64,000 bases of DNA from Nonlabens xylanidelens (GCF_002934445.1 NZ_PTJE01000008.1:62001-126000); one strand, 5' to 3'. Numbered from the stretch's first letter, positions 17,542-29,343 are shown. Notes: a model not told the origin generated them from the letters alone. Program-made: numbers and translations.

Positions 17542-17570
17542 AAAAGCACCTTTTACGAGGTGCTTTTTTT
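17542..17570 (+). terminator. rho-independent terminator after the MoxR gene
   Basis: AAAAGCACCT and AGGTGCTTTT form a perfect stem with a 6-base loop, followed by a T tract; it starts 25 bp past the stop. Confidence 0.88.
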
Positions 17571-17921
17571 ATATTCAATATTATTTAATAGCGGTATAAG
17601 CATAAACAATTACGCTTTCGCGAAAGCTAAAATACTACTATCGATATAGTTATTTATCAAATTCATAATTTAAGGTTGTTTAAATTGTCAATTTGATAAA
17701 ATCTATCCTTTTAAAACCTCGCTATTTTGATAATGTCTAAACTACTGTGATACTGTGTTAAACTTTCATTTAACGGCTCATTTTTGTAGCTTCGCAATCC
17801 ATTAAAAATGATAAATTATTTTTATGATTATGGCTTCTGATGATAGACTGTCAGTAAGAAAAAGTTTACATCATAAAGACATATCTTAATTTACATTGAA
17901 CCGAATACTATTATAAAATAT
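17571..17921. other. intergenic leader of acnB
   Basis: About 350 bp before acnB. It contains a palindrome copy (17614-17627) and a weak -7-like box TAGCTTCG at 17787-17794. If that box is used, acnB would have a leader of about 125 bases. No conserved riboswitch or RNA gene is recognised. Confidence 0.4.
17614..17627. repeat. dispersed palindrome, 14-bp core copy
   Basis: GCTTTCGCGAAAGC in the spacer between moxR and acnB; the flanking C/G pair of the longer form is lost. Confidence 0.9.
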
Positions 17922-20702
17922 ATGAATACTTATAAGAACTATCTTCAGCAAATTGAAGACCGAAAAGAACAAGGACTTCACCCACAACCTATAGATGGAG
18001 CTGAATTATTAAGCGAAATTATATCGCAAATTAAAGACGTAAATAACGAGTTTAGAGAGCAGTCTCTTAACTTTTTTATCTATAATGTTTTACCAGGTAC
18101 GACTAGTGCTGCTGTTGTTAAAGCTAAGTTTTTAAAAGAAATTATTTTAGGTCAGGAAGCGGTAAAAGAAATTACACCAGCTTTTGCTTTTGAACAATTA
18201 TCTCATATGAAGGGTGGACCTTCTGTAGAGGTTTTATTAGATCTTGCTTTAGGTAATGATGCTCAAATTGCTCAAGATGCTGCCAAAGTTTTAAAAACTC
18301 AAGTATTCTTATATGAAGCAGATACAGAAAAGTTAGAAAAAGCTTTTAACGATGGTAATGCTATTGCTAAGGAACTTATAGAGAGCTATGCACAGGCAGA
18401 GTTTTTTACTAAGTTACCAGATGTAGAAGAAGAAATAGAGATCGTAACTTTTGTAGCAGGTGTAGGTGATATCTCTACAGATTTATTATCTCCTGGTGCA
18501 GACGCGCATTCAAGATCAGACCGTGAATTACATGGTCAGTGTATGTTTGAGCATAATAAAGACATGCAGAATGAATTGTTAGCTTTAAAAGAGCAACATC
18601 CTGATAAAAGAGTGATGTTAATCGCTGACAAAGGAACTATGGGAGTAGGTTCTTCAAGAATGTCTGGTGTGAATAATGTAGCGCTATGGACTGGTGTTCC
18701 TTTTAGTCCATATGTACCGTTTATTAATTACGCTCCAGTAATCGCAGGTACTAACGGTATTGCACCTATTTTCTTAACTACCGTAGGAGTAACTGGTGGT
18801 ATAGGTATCGATTTAAAAAACTGGGTAAAGCAAAAAGATGCAGACGGTAATACGATAGTCGATGAAGATGGTGAGGCTATTCTTAAAGAAGAATATTCTG
18901 TAGCTACTGGTACGGTTCTTACTATCAATACAAAAACCAAGAAATTATATAACGGAGATAAAGAATTAAAAGATATCTCTACAGCTTTAACTCCACCTAA
19001 AATGGAGTTTATCAAAGCTGGTGGATCTTATGCAGTTGTTTTTGGTAAAAAATTACAAACCTTTGCTTGTAAAGTTTTAGATATAGACGTTCCTCAAGTA
19101 TATGCTACTGCAAAAGAAGTATCTGTAGAAGGACAAGGTTTAACTGCAGTTGAAAAAATATTCAATAAAAATGCAGTAGGTTCAACACCAGGAAAAACGT
19201 TACACGCTGGTTCTAATGTAAGAGTAGAAGTAAACATTGTAGGTTCTCAAGATACTACTGGTTTAATGACTTCACAAGAATTAGAAATGATGGCAGCGAC
19301 TGTTATTTCTCCTATCGTTGATTGTGGTTATCAATCTGGTTGTCATACAGCTTCTGTATGGGATGATAAGTCTAAGGCTAATATCCCTAGATTAATGAAG
19401 TTCATGAACGACTTCGGATTAGTAACAGCACGTCACCCAGAAGGGAAGTATCATGCAATGACAGACGTTATTCATAAAGTACTTAATGACCTTGCAGTTG
19501 ATGACTGGGATGTTATTATCGGTGGAGATTCTCACACTCGTATGGCAAAAGGTGTTGCCTTTGGAGCAGATTCAGGAACCGTTGCCTTAGCTCTTGCTAC
19601 AGGAGAGGCTACTATGCCTATTCCAGAATCAGTAAAGGTTACCTTTAAGGGAGAAATGAAATCTTACATGGACTTCCGTGATGTAGTGCATGCTACTCAA
19701 GAGCAAATGTTAGATCAATTTGAAGGAGAAAACGTTTTCCAAGGAAAGATTATTGAAGTACATATTGGTACCTTAACTTCTGATCAAGCATTTACGTTTA
19801 CAGACTGGACAGCAGAGATGAAAGCAAAAGCTTCTATCTGTATTTCTGAAGATGAGACTTTAATTGAATCGTTAGAAATATCTAGAGATCGTATTCAGAT
19901 TATGATTGATAAGGGTATGGATAACCCAAAACAAGATCTTAAAGGTCTAGTTGATAAAGCAAATAACCGTATTACTGAGATTAAAACAGGTGTGAAGTCT
20001 GCTTTAAAGCCAGATGGAGATGCAAAGTATTATGCTGAAGTAGTTATCGATTTAGATAAGGTTGTAGAGCCTATGATAGCAGATCCAGATGTAAATAATG
20101 AAGACGTTTCTAAACGTTATACGCATGATAATATTAAACCACTATCTTATTATGGTGGTACTAAGAAAGTAGATTTAGGTTTTGTAGGGTCATGTATGAT
20201 TCATAAAGGAGATATGCAAATCTTAGCTCAGATGTTAAAGAATATCGAGAGACAACAAGGAAAAGTAGTGTTTAATGCACCTCTAGTTGTGGCTCCTCCT
20301 ACATACAATATCGTAGATGAATTAAAAGCAGAGGGAGACTGGGATGTTTTAGTTAAATATTCAGGTTTTGAATTTGATGATAACGCGCCTAAAGGACTAG
20401 CACGTACTAAGTATGAAAATATGTTATACTTAGAGCGTCCAGGTTGTAACCTTTGTATGGGTAACCAAGAAAAGGCAGAGCCAGGTGATACGGTAATGGC
20501 TACTTCTACTCGTTTATTCCAAGGTAGAGTGGTAAGAGATACAGATGGTAAAAAAGGTGAGTCTTTATTATCTTCTACTCCAGTAGTTGTATTATCTACA
20601 ATTTTAGGAAGAACACCTACAATGGAAGAATATGAAGCAGCAGTTGAAGGTATAGTTTTAACTAAATTCAAGCCTTCTACTAAGAACTTAGTTGTTGCTT
20701 AA
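17922..20702 (+). CDS. acnB: aconitate hydratase B
   Basis: 926 residues, near the family size. The N-terminal HEAT-like domain is at about 1-160, then a swivel domain (LMIADKGTMGVGSSRMSG-type LIADKGTMGVGSSRM) and the catalytic domains. The [4Fe-4S] ligands are Cys758 (GSCMIHKGD), Cys842 and Cys845 (CNLCMGNQ). Other hallmarks are GGDSHTRMAKGVAFGADSG and SGCHTASVWDD. It converts citrate to isocitrate in the TCA cycle, and AcnB enzymes can also hydrate 2-methylaconitate. It is followed by a second, unrelated-architecture aconitase. Both genes end in strong terminators, so they are separate transcription units. Confidence 0.97.
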   Translation: MNTYKNYLQQIEDRKEQGLHPQPIDGAELLSEIISQIKDVNNEFREQSLNFFIYNVLPGTTSAAVVKAKFLKEIILGQEAVKEITPAFAFEQLSHMKGGPSVEVLLDLALGNDAQIAQDAAKVLKTQVFLYEADTEKLEKAFNDGNAIAKELIESYAQAEFFTKLPDVEEEIEIVTFVAGVGDISTDLLSPGADAHSRSDRELHGQCMFEHNKDMQNELLALKEQHPDKRVMLIADKGTMGVGSSRMSGVNNVALWTGVPFSPYVPFINYAPVIAGTNGIAPIFLTTVGVTGGIGIDLKNWVKQKDADGNTIVDEDGEAILKEEYSVATGTVLTINTKTKKLYNGDKELKDISTALTPPKMEFIKAGGSYAVVFGKKLQTFACKVLDIDVPQVYATAKEVSVEGQGLTAVEKIFNKNAVGSTPGKTLHAGSNVRVEVNIVGSQDTTGLMTSQELEMMAATVISPIVDCGYQSGCHTASVWDDKSKANIPRLMKFMNDFGLVTARHPEGKYHAMTDVIHKVLNDLAVDDWDVIIGGDSHTRMAKGVAFGADSGTVALALATGEATMPIPESVKVTFKGEMKSYMDFRDVVHATQEQMLDQFEGENVFQGKIIEVHIGTLTSDQAFTFTDWTAEMKAKASICISEDETLIESLEISRDRIQIMIDKGMDNPKQDLKGLVDKANNRITEIKTGVKSALKPDGDAKYYAEVVIDLDKVVEPMIADPDVNNEDVSKRYTHDNIKPLSYYGGTKKVDLGFVGSCMIHKGDMQILAQMLKNIERQQGKVVFNAPLVVAPPTYNIVDELKAEGDWDVLVKYSGFEFDDNAPKGLARTKYENMLYLERPGCNLCMGNQEKAEPGDTVMATSTRLFQGRVVRDTDGKKGESLLSSTPVVVLSTILGRTPTMEEYEAAVEGIVLTKFKPSTKNLVVA

Positions 20703-20726
20703 AACAACAAACTATTTAATAGAATT

Positions 20727-20757
20727 AAAGCCTGAATCATTAGATTCAGGCTTTTTT
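20727..20757 (+). terminator. rho-independent terminator after acnB
   Basis: AGCCTGAATC and GATTCAGGCT form a perfect 10-bp stem with a 4-base loop, followed by six T residues. Confidence 0.9.
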
Positions 20758-20841
20758 AATTGCTATTATTTCTACTTGTTATTAATTTTAACTATCAGTG
20801 CAGTGGTCAATTTTATATTTATATTATAAATAGTACTTCTA

Positions 20842-20849
20842 TAATTTTG
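20842..20849 (+). promoter_or_regulatory. candidate -7 box (TAATTTTG) for the second aconitase
   Basis: A TAnnTTTG match 37 bp upstream of the ATG at 20887; the -33 region is only a T-rich stretch. Confidence 0.4.
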
Positions 20850-20886
20850 TATATTTAAAACACTAATAAAACTAATAATATACCTT

Positions 20887-23154
20887 ATGGCATTTGATAT
20901 CGATATGATTAAGAAAGTGTATAGTGAGATACCGTCTCGTGTTAATAAAGCTCGAGAACTAACTGGTAAGCCCCTTACACTCGCTGAGAAGATTTTGTAT
21001 TCACACCTTTGGGATGGAATTCCAGGAAAACCCTTCACTAGAGGAAAAGATTACGTGGATTTTGCACCAGATCGTATCGCATGTCAAGACGCCACTGCAC
21101 AAATGGCTTTATTACAATTCATGCAGGCTGGTAAAACAGAAGTTGCTGTACCTACCACAGTACATTGTGATCACTTGATTCAAGCAAAAAACGGCGCTAT
21201 TTCTGACCTTCAAAATGCTTTGAATACTTCTAACGAGGTTTTTAATTTTTTAGAGTCCGTATCAGATAAATATGGTATCGGTTTTTGGAAACCAGGAGCA
21301 GGTATCATTCACCAAGTAGTACTTGAAAACTATGCATTCCCGGGAGGTATGATGATCGGGACAGATTCTCACACCGTAAATGCTGGCGGATTAGGAATGG
21401 TAGCTATAGGTGTAGGTGGAGCAGATGCTGTAGACGTTATGGCAGGAATGGCTTGGGAATTAAAATTTCCTAAACTTATAGGTGTTAAACTAACTGGTAA
21501 ATTATCAGGTTGGACAGCGCCTAAAGATGTAATTCTTAAAGTAGCTGAAATCCTTACCGTAAAAGGTGGTACAGGCGCAATTGTAGAATATTTTGGTGAT
21601 GGTGCTGCAAACCTTTCTTGTACAGGAAAAGGAACAATTTGCAACATGGGAGCAGAGATAGGAGCAACGACTTCTACATTTGGGTATGATGCCTCAATGG
21701 AACGTTATCTGCGCGCAACTGATAGAGCTGATATTGCAGACGCTGCAAATGAAGTTAAAGAATATCTTACCGGTGATGATGAGGTGTATGCAAACCCAGA
21801 GCAATATTTTGATCAAGTAATTGAAATCGATTTAGATACCTTAATGCCACATTTAAATGGGCCATTTACTCCAGATCTAGCGACTGAAGTTGGTTCTATG
21901 AATGAAAAAGCAACTGAAAATGACTGGCCACTTAAGGTAGAATGGGGACTTATAGGTTCTTGTACGAACTCTTCTTATGAAGACCTTTCTCGTGCAAGCT
22001 CGATAGCACAACAAGCAATTGATAAAAAATTAAAAACTAAAGCAGATTTTGGTATAAATCCTGGATCAGAAAAAGTGCGTTATACGACAGAACGTGACGG
22101 TATTTTAGGAATATTTGAAAATCTAGATGCTAAAATATTCACCAATGCTTGTGGGCCATGTATCGGTCAGTGGGCACGTTATGAAGATCCTAAAAATGCG
22201 CCTAAAAACTCTATCATACATTCATTTAATAGAAACTTTGCAAAGCGTGCCGATGGAAATCCTAACACACATGCCTTTGTAGCATCACCAGAAATGGTTG
22301 CTGCCATTGCTATAGCAGGTAGACTAGACTTTAATCCTATCACGGATAAGTTGATTAATGAAGATGGAGAAGAAGTAATGCTAGACGAGCCTACAGGATG
22401 GGAATTGCCTCCTAAAGGTTTTGAAGTAAAAGATGATGGTTACCTAGCTCCACAAGAAGATGGAAGTGGTGTGGAGATAAAAGTTAGCGAAGACTCTGAT
22501 CGTCTTCAGTTATTAGAGCCATTTACACCTATTGGGACAGATGTTTCTAAAGCAAAATTATTGATCAAAGCATTTGGTAAATGTACCACAGACCACATTT
22601 CTATGGCAGGGCCATGGTTGCGTTATAGAGGTCACTTAGATAATATTTCAAACAACTGTTTAATAGGTGCTGTAAATGCATATAATAAGCAGACTAACTT
22701 TGTTAAGAATCAGTTAGATGGCGAGTATGGAGCTGTACCAGCAACTGCCAGAGCTTATAAAGCAGCAGGGATCCCTTCAGTAGTAGTGGGAGATCACAAT
22801 TATGGAGAAGGATCTTCTCGTGAACACGCTGCAATGGAGCCACGTCATCTAGGTGTAGTTGCTGTGATCGTAAAATCATTTGCACGTATTCATGAAACGA
22901 ACTTGAAGAAACAAGGAATGTTAGGTCTTACGTTTGCAAACGAGGCAGACTATGACTTGATCCAAGAAGATGATAACTTCAACTTTGTAGACCTTGCAGA
23001 CTTCACGCCAGATGTGCCATTAACCATTGAGGTAACTCATGCAGACGGTTCTAAGGATACCATAAAAGTAAATCATACCTATAATGCTGCTCAAATTGAG
23101 TGGTACCGTAAAGGAAGTGCATTGAATAAAATTAAAGAAGATAACGCTGCTTAA
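20887..23154 (+). CDS. aconitate hydratase, mitochondrial/AcnA superfamily type
   Basis: 755 residues, the length of mitochondrial-type aconitases rather than the approximately 890 of E. coli AcnA. The iron-sulfur ligands are Cys359 ([12 protein letters not shown]), Cys422 and Cys425 (ACGPCIGQW), one position off the pig mitochondrial enzyme. The substrate-binding [19 protein letters not shown] and the swivel-domain [14 protein letters not shown] are intact, so it should be active. It lies directly after acnB but has its own promoter-like box and terminator. Paired AcnB and mitochondrial-type aconitases are known in Flavobacteriaceae and may be used under different iron or oxidative conditions. 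Confidence 0.95.
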   Translation: MAFDIDMIKKVYSEIPSRVNKARELTGKPLTLAEKILYSHLWDGIPGKPFTRGKDYVDFAPDRIACQDATAQMALLQFMQAGKTEVAVPTTVHCDHLIQAKNGAISDLQNALNTSNEVFNFLESVSDKYGIGFWKPGAGIIHQVVLENYAFPGGMMIGTDSHTVNAGGLGMVAIGVGGADAVDVMAGMAWELKFPKLIGVKLTGKLSGWTAPKDVILKVAEILTVKGGTGAIVEYFGDGAANLSCTGKGTICNMGAEIGATTSTFGYDASMERYLRATDRADIADAANEVKEYLTGDDEVYANPEQYFDQVIEIDLDTLMPHLNGPFTPDLATEVGSMNEKATENDWPLKVEWGLIGSCTNSSYEDLSRASSIAQQAIDKKLKTKADFGINPGSEKVRYTTERDGILGIFENLDAKIFTNACGPCIGQWARYEDPKNAPKNSIIHSFNRNFAKRADGNPNTHAFVASPEMVAAIAIAGRLDFNPITDKLINEDGEEVMLDEPTGWELPPKGFEVKDDGYLAPQEDGSGVEIKVSEDSDRLQLLEPFTPIGTDVSKAKLLIKAFGKCTTDHISMAGPWLRYRGHLDNISNNCLIGAVNAYNKQTNFVKNQLDGEYGAVPATARAYKAAGIPSVVVGDHNYGEGSSREHAAMEPRHLGVVAVIVKSFARIHETNLKKQGMLGLTFANEADYDLIQEDDNFNFVDLADFTPDVPLTIEVTHADGSKDTIKVNHTYNAAQIEWYRKGSALNKIKEDNAA

Positions 23155-23175
23155 TACCACGTTTTCTATTATATT

Positions 23176-23208
23176 AAAATGCCTCTTGAGATTTCAAGAG
23201 GCATTTTT
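23176..23208 (+). terminator. rho-independent terminator after the second aconitase
   Basis: AAAATGCCTCTTGA and TTCAAGAGGCATTTT form a perfect long stem with a 3-base loop, ending in T residues. Confidence 0.9.
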
Positions 23209-23220
23209 GTTTGTTGTAGT

Positions 23221-23240
23221 TCCGCTTTCGCGAAAGCGGA
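23221..23240. repeat. dispersed palindrome, longest copy (20 bp)
   Basis: TCCGCTTTCGCGAAAGCGGA, just downstream of the aconitase terminator and 52 bp before the left REP-like arm. Confidence 0.95.
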
Positions 23241-23291
23241 ATAAATTTAAAGACATTTTTAAAGATCAAATTTTAATCTTCTGGTTCTCTC

Positions 23292-23350
23292 GTCGCGCGC
23301 GTTTGCAACGCGTTCGTTTTAAGTTAAGCATTTGCAATGCGATTCACAAA
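23292..23350 (+). repeat. left REP-like inverted repeat of the RAYT locus
   Basis: It starts GTCGCGCGCGTTTGCAACGC and ends with GCATTTGCAATGCGATTCAC. Each end block contains its own small imperfect palindrome around TTTGCAA. The element is a near mirror of 23931-23987: the outer 21 bp are identical, about 13 bp in the middle differ, and the inner 23 bp have two mismatches. Confidence 0.85.
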
Positions 23351-23363
23351 GTTAATTCAACTT

Positions 23364-23912
23364 TTAATACCATTTAGTAATTTCAACATTACTAGTTCCA
23401 TCATCTAAATATGCACTAGCACTACTATGAATCCAATGGCGTTCTTCCTTCACATAACCTGCTTCTATAGGATTGTAATGGATGTAGTTAAAAGCGGCTT
23501 CTAACTTTTTAACTCTATCCATTATTTTAGGATGAAAGCCATCTTGCCAAACTTTATGATTAGAATGTCTTTTGGACTTATCAGCGAGAAAAGAAAAAGT
23601 ACCTAACAACCACTCTTTGCGACTTTCTCCAGGTTCATTGATAGCAACAATTATTTTTTTAGAAGTGAACTTTTTAAGATCTCTAATAATATCATTTATT
23701 GGTTTACCAGTAGTTCCTACTATCATGTGTACATGACTGGGCATTATGACATAGGCATAAACAATAAGTCCTTTTTCTTTAATACAATGATTTAATGAGT
23801 CCTCTAAAACATGAATGTATCGATCTCTAGTGAATATATCAATCCATTTTACAACCGTTAATGTGATAAAATAATTTTCTTCTTGATCTTTTACTTTGTA
23901 TCGTTCCGACAT
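23364..23912 (-). CDS. REP-associated tyrosine transposase (RAYT, Y1/HUH family)
   Basis: 182 residues from the ATG at 23910-23912 (MSERYKVK). The frame is also open for ten codons into the flanking REP repeat, which I leave out. The family hallmarks are visible: the HUH-type metal-binding PSHVHMIV preceded by VYAYVIM, and the catalytic-tyrosine helix EAAFNYIHYNPIEAGYV. The basic segment FTSKKIIVAI lies between them. RAYTs are single-copy IS200/IS605 relatives that cut REP sequences at a hairpin and are thought to spread them. Here the gene sits between two inverted REP-like arms, the classic REPtron layout. It appears intact. Confidence 0.9.
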   Translation of the reverse strand: MSERYKVKDQEENYFITLTVVKWIDIFTRDRYIHVLEDSLNHCIKEKGLIVYAYVIMPSHVHMIVGTTGKPINDIIRDLKKFTSKKIIVAINEPGESRKEWLLGTFSFLADKSKRHSNHKVWQDGFHPKIMDRVKKLEAAFNYIHYNPIEAGYVKEERHWIHSSASAYLDDGTSNVEITKWY

Positions 23913-23930
23913 AGTAGCAAGATAGCTTAT

Positions 23931-23987
23931 TGTGAATCGCATTACAAATGCTCAGCTTGTTGAGCACGCGTTGCAAACGCGCGCGAC
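23931..23987 (-). repeat. right REP-like inverted repeat of the RAYT locus
   Basis: This is the inverted partner of 23292-23350. It reads TGTGAATCGCATTACAAATG inward and GCGTTGCAAACGCGCGCGAC at the outer end. It overlaps the region just upstream of the transposase start. Confidence 0.85.
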
Positions 23988-24023
23988 AAAAAAAAGCTTT
24001 TTGAGAAACCAAAAGGCTTTTTT
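23988..24023 (-). terminator. terminator of the M23 peptidase gene
   Basis: On the minus strand AAAAAGCCTTTT pairs with AAAAAGCTTTTT's complement around an 8-base loop, with one G-T wobble. A tract of eight T residues follows. It lies 55 bp downstream of the peptidase stop. Confidence 0.7.
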
Positions 24024-24077
24024 GTTGATTGTTGTCTTTGTATTCGCTTTCACTATGCCTTGCAACCTGACTTAATT

Positions 24078-24680
24078 TCATCGATGGTCCTTAATGAACT
24101 TAGTTGGATTCAAATAACCTTCCGTAGTTTCGGAATAACCACCACCGATATGCATTTCTAGGCTATCTCTAATTTCAAAATGTAAGTGTGCGAGGTAAGC
24201 ACCATTTGCAGTTCCTATAGTACCTATTTGATCTCCGCGTTTAATGATGCTATCTGTTGAAACTAAAATTTGATCGCAATGAGCATAAAGTGATTCTATA
24301 TAAGTACTGTCTGGTAATTTATGTGATATCCTAATTACTTTTCCCCAACCGCTGCCTATATCTTTTGCAAAAGTGACTTGACCATTTGCTATTGCATATA
24401 TAGGGTCTCCTAAATCTGAATCGCCACCAGTTACAGCATTCCAGTCATCACCTAAATGATCGTTTTCACCAAATTTTTGTGCATTGTAATACCCCTTTCC
24501 ATTTGGTTTCCCTACTGGATAGTCAAAATGAGTTGCAGTCGGAATCGATTTCTTACGTTCTACTATCAATTCTTTTTTTATAACAACAGTTTCATGTATA
24601 ACGGAAATAGGTTCTTTGTCACTATCGGATTGCTTACAAGAAAGTAAAAACAGTACTATTACTATCAATATGTGTTTCAT
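24078..24680 (-). CDS. M23 (LytM) family metallopeptidase lipoprotein
   Basis: 200 residues with an SPII signal (lipobox LLSC, Cys15), so it is anchored to a membrane. The LytM fold carries the zinc ligands in DHLGDDWNA (His and Asp) and LAHLHFEIR (His-x-His). The core phrase GDPIYAIANGQVTFAKDIG is typical. It should cleave peptide cross-links or act as a degenerate regulator, but all zinc ligands are present, favouring catalysis. It is a single gene with its own terminator, facing away from the divergent thioredoxin gene. Confidence 0.88.
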   Translation of the reverse strand: MKHILIVIVLFLLSCKQSDSDKEPISVIHETVVIKKELIVERKKSIPTATHFDYPVGKPNGKGYYNAQKFGENDHLGDDWNAVTGGDSDLGDPIYAIANGQVTFAKDIGSGWGKVIRISHKLPDSTYIESLYAHCDQILVSTDSIIKRGDQIGTIGTANGAYLAHLHFEIRDSLEMHIGGGYSETTEGYLNPTKFIKDHR

Positions 24681-24741
24681 TATTTAAAAGGATGGTTCAT
24701 ATTTACAACAGTAAATTAACGATTTTAATTGTACAGCCATT

Positions 24742-24749
24742 TATCTTTG
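24742..24749 (+). promoter_or_regulatory. candidate -7 box (TATCTTTG) for the TlpA-like gene
   Basis: A perfect TAnnTTTG match 33 bp upstream of the ATG at 24783; no clear -33 element. Confidence 0.5.
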
Positions 24750-24782
24750 TTAGCTAAGTCATAGCAATCTATAGAATAGTTT

Positions 24783-25343
24783 ATGAAAAAGCTGTCTCTC
24801 AGTAATATAATTTTTGTTGTTGTAATAGCATTACTTATTATTCCTCAAACTAGAAAGCCTATTCAAGTAGCTCTGCAAAAAATAAGAGTACAGTTGTTTT
24901 CTCCGTCTACTTTAGATAAAGAAGATCAACAACAGTTAGAGCCTTTTACTTATCATTTGAGGTCGCTCGATGGAATTTCCAAAGGAATTGAAATAGGACA
25001 AGGACGTGTGACTTTTATAAGTTATTGGGCGACATGGTGTCCTCCTTGTATTGCAGAATTTCCTAGTATCGATAAATTGTTTAAAGATTATGGTAATGAA
25101 ATAGATTTTCTTTTAATTACTAATGAAGATCCAGAAATAGTAAAACGATTTTTAAAAGAAAAAGAGTTTGATATACCAGTTGTGTTACCACAAATGAATA
25201 CACCTGAAGAATTGTATGAATCTAGCATACCTACCAGCTATATTATAGATGCAACAGGTAAAATTATAATTAAAGAACAAGGTGCGGTAGACTGGAATAG
25301 TACCGAAATAAGAGAAGTAATAGATCAATTGATTATCAATTAA
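24783..25343 (+). CDS. membrane-anchored TlpA-like thioredoxin
   Basis: 186 residues. An N-terminal helix (IIFVVVIALLIIP, about 9-21) anchors it in the inner membrane. The thioredoxin fold follows with the redox motif WCPPC (Cys86 and Cys89) in SYWATWCPPCIAEFPSIDK and the cis-proline region ESSIPTSYIID. TlpA/ResA-type proteins reduce periplasmic disulfides, for example in cytochrome maturation. No cytochrome genes are nearby, so its client is unknown. It is a single gene. Confidence 0.88.
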   Translation: MKKLSLSNIIFVVVIALLIIPQTRKPIQVALQKIRVQLFSPSTLDKEDQQQLEPFTYHLRSLDGISKGIEIGQGRVTFISYWATWCPPCIAEFPSIDKLFKDYGNEIDFLLITNEDPEIVKRFLKEKEFDIPVVLPQMNTPEELYESSIPTSYIIDATGKIIIKEQGAVDWNSTEIREVIDQLIIN

Positions 25344-25435
25344 TGAAGGCAGACTTATAAAAGACGATGCTATAAGTTTTTATTTCCAAATATTAATTTA
25401 CCATAACATTTTATTCATTTAAAGTAAGAGGCATC

Positions 25436-25443
25436 TATCTTTG
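25436..25443 (+). promoter_or_regulatory. candidate -7 box (TATCTTTG) for crtA
   Basis: A perfect TAnnTTTG match only 5 bp before the ATG at 25449, so the transcript would be leaderless or nearly so. Confidence 0.45.
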
Positions 25444-25448
25444 TTATT

Positions 25449-26156
25449 ATGTCTCAACAAATCACAACGCTTACTTTTTTTAAATATCCCAGCTTTAAAC
25501 AAAAAGTTTGGGCTTTTGGAATGATGCAATTTGCACACGGTCCATTAAAAAAGACAGCTGGACTAGAGTTCTATAAGTTGTTAGGTTCAGGAAAGGAGAA
25601 TTTTGATCCAAAACCAGACTGGAGTGTTTATGGATTATTACAAGTATGGGAGAATGAAGAGTCTGCAAAAAGCTTTTTTGCCAATTCAAATTTATACAGT
25701 AGATACTTAAAGCACAGTTCTAATCAGCTGACTTTCTATATGAAATGTATAAAAGCGCATGGACAGTGGTCTAAGAAAAATCCGTTTAAGGTGAGTGAGA
25801 ACTTAGATGAACATAACGAGTTTATAACCGTTATTACTAGAGCCACTATTAAACTAAATATGCTTAAGAAGTTTTGGGATTATGTACCTAAATCACAAGT
25901 AGATTTAATTGATAACCCTAACTTACTATTCACTGCAGGAGTAGGAGAGCGACCAGTAACTCAAATGGCTACTTTCAGCCTTTGGAATGACGCAAGAGCT
26001 TTAAAGAAATTTGCTTACCGCAGTCAGAATCACAGACATGCAGTGCAACAAACACAGGCATTGCAATGGTATAAAGAAGAGTTATTTACTAGATTCCAAC
26101 CCTATAGAATTAAAGGAACATGGGCAGATTTTGAAATACCTAAAAGCTTAAAATAA
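25449..26156 (+). CDS. crtA: CrtA-family carotenoid oxygenase, probable carotenoid 2-hydroxylase
   Basis: 235 residues that follow the spheroidene monooxygenase family along their whole length: KVWAFGMMQFAHGPL, GLEFYKLLGSGKENF, VITRATIKLNMLKKFW, DNPNLLFTAGVGE and QMATFSLWNDARALKKFAYR. In Rhodobacter, CrtA oxidises C-2 of acyclic carotenoids. A crtA-related gene of the marine Flavobacterium P99-3 has been reported, as I recall, to be a 2-hydroxylase in myxol synthesis. The neighbouring cruF, crtD, crtY and crtZ fit that pathway, so 2'-hydroxylation is the likely job here. It is convergent with the carotenoid operon, overlapping crtY by 9 bp at the 3' ends. Confidence 0.87.
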   Translation: MSQQITTLTFFKYPSFKQKVWAFGMMQFAHGPLKKTAGLEFYKLLGSGKENFDPKPDWSVYGLLQVWENEESAKSFFANSNLYSRYLKHSSNQLTFYMKCIKAHGQWSKKNPFKVSENLDEHNEFITVITRATIKLNMLKKFWDYVPKSQVDLIDNPNLLFTAGVGERPVTQMATFSLWNDARALKKFAYRSQNHRHAVQQTQALQWYKEELFTRFQPYRIKGTWADFEIPKSLK

Positions 26157-27259
26157 CTTTTTAAAGAAAGCACTTAAAAATGGTACTGATGTCATGGGCA
26201 GCATAATACCTAGCTCCTGACTTAAACTAGTCTCTTGGTCTAGAAAACTGAATATAGTCTGTATCTTGTTTTTTCTATATAAAGTATGAAAAACCTCAGG
26301 TCCTCGAGCATTATCACTGTGTAATACATCGAGCATGATATCATCATAAAAGCGAAATTTCTTAGAAATCATACCATGATTCAGCTCTCGTTTTAAAATA
26401 ATATTATCTACTAATTGTACTGCTTTTTTCTCACTCATTTTAAAACTATAACCAGTAGATGGTTTTACCCAACCACCAGCGGTGCCTATTTTTAAGTGGT
26501 TTTTTCTATGGTGCTGCTCAAATTTATAGGAGGTCATAGGTATAACACCTTGCTCTGTTTTTTCAATAGAATAGTTAGTAAGCTGCAAGTACTTTGCAAT
26601 ATATTCTTGGAGATACTTTTCATAAGTATCATCGCTTACCACATCTTTAGAAAAATAGGTAAATTCTACAAGAGCTTGTGTTGTAGAATAAGGTAAGACG
26701 TAGGTAAAGCTAGTCGTGCCAGCATCTCTTAATCTATAATCCATCATGGTAAACACCTCTGGATCAAAAGTAGGTCGCTCTGTTTTAATCACCCAACCCT
26801 TAAAATGTTGCTGTAAAGTTGTGGCTTCAGTATCTTTAAAAAACTTGGGATCTATACGACTGTCTAAAACTATAGAAGCGTTGATAGTAGCTTGTTCACA
26901 AACTATCTTTTTAATCTCGGCGCCGGACACGCTTTGAACTTTCTCTTCAATTAAAGTGTAATTAGATTTTTGTTGTAATTCCGCTTTCGCGAAAGCGATA
27001 AAATCACGACTCTCAATAGTCTTGTACACATAAGGATCGAGATCGAGAGGTATAAAATCATCAGGCATTATATAGCTGCCTTTTTTCCAACTGTGAGAGA
27101 TTAAATGATCCCATTTACCATTTCCTTTTTCCCAAAAAGACCAAGTTTTATCTAACGACAAAGCCTTAAAATCATCTATAATAACGATGTTAAGATCGGT
27201 TTTACGGCGCAGTAATTCTTGCACAATGTGGCTGCCAGCGCACCCCATGCCTATTATGG

Positions 27260-27281
<22 letters not shown>
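26148..27281 (-). CDS. crtY: lycopene beta-cyclase, probably a monocyclase
   Basis: 377 residues. It begins with a Rossmann FAD/NAD site (IAIIGMGCAGSHIV) and the cyclase-typical LDKTWSFWEKG. Downstream are the charged VIPMTSYKFEQ-type stretch GVIPMTSYKFEQ and GTAGGWVKPSTGYSF. It cyclises one or both psi ends of lycopene into beta rings without net redox change. The cruF and crtD neighbours need one acyclic end, so a monocyclase (CrtYm type) giving gamma-carotene is expected. Residues in DFIAFAKAELQQ are encoded by a palindrome copy. It is the last gene of the operon, overlapping cruF by 22 bp. Confidence 0.92.
26982..26997. repeat. dispersed palindrome, 16-bp copy inside crtY
   Basis: CGCTTTCGCGAAAGCG, read as Ala-Phe-Ala-Lys-Ala on the minus strand; the same peptide occurs in the FemAB-like protein. 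Confidence 0.95.

Positions 27282-29343
<2,062 letters not shown>

Noticed and set aside
23839-24081. 80-residue minus-strand frame with CRARLQRVLNKLSICNAIHN
   Set aside because: It is the translation of the right REP-like arm and overlaps the transposase start; the matching frame at 23186-23377 comes from the left arm. Neither is a gene.
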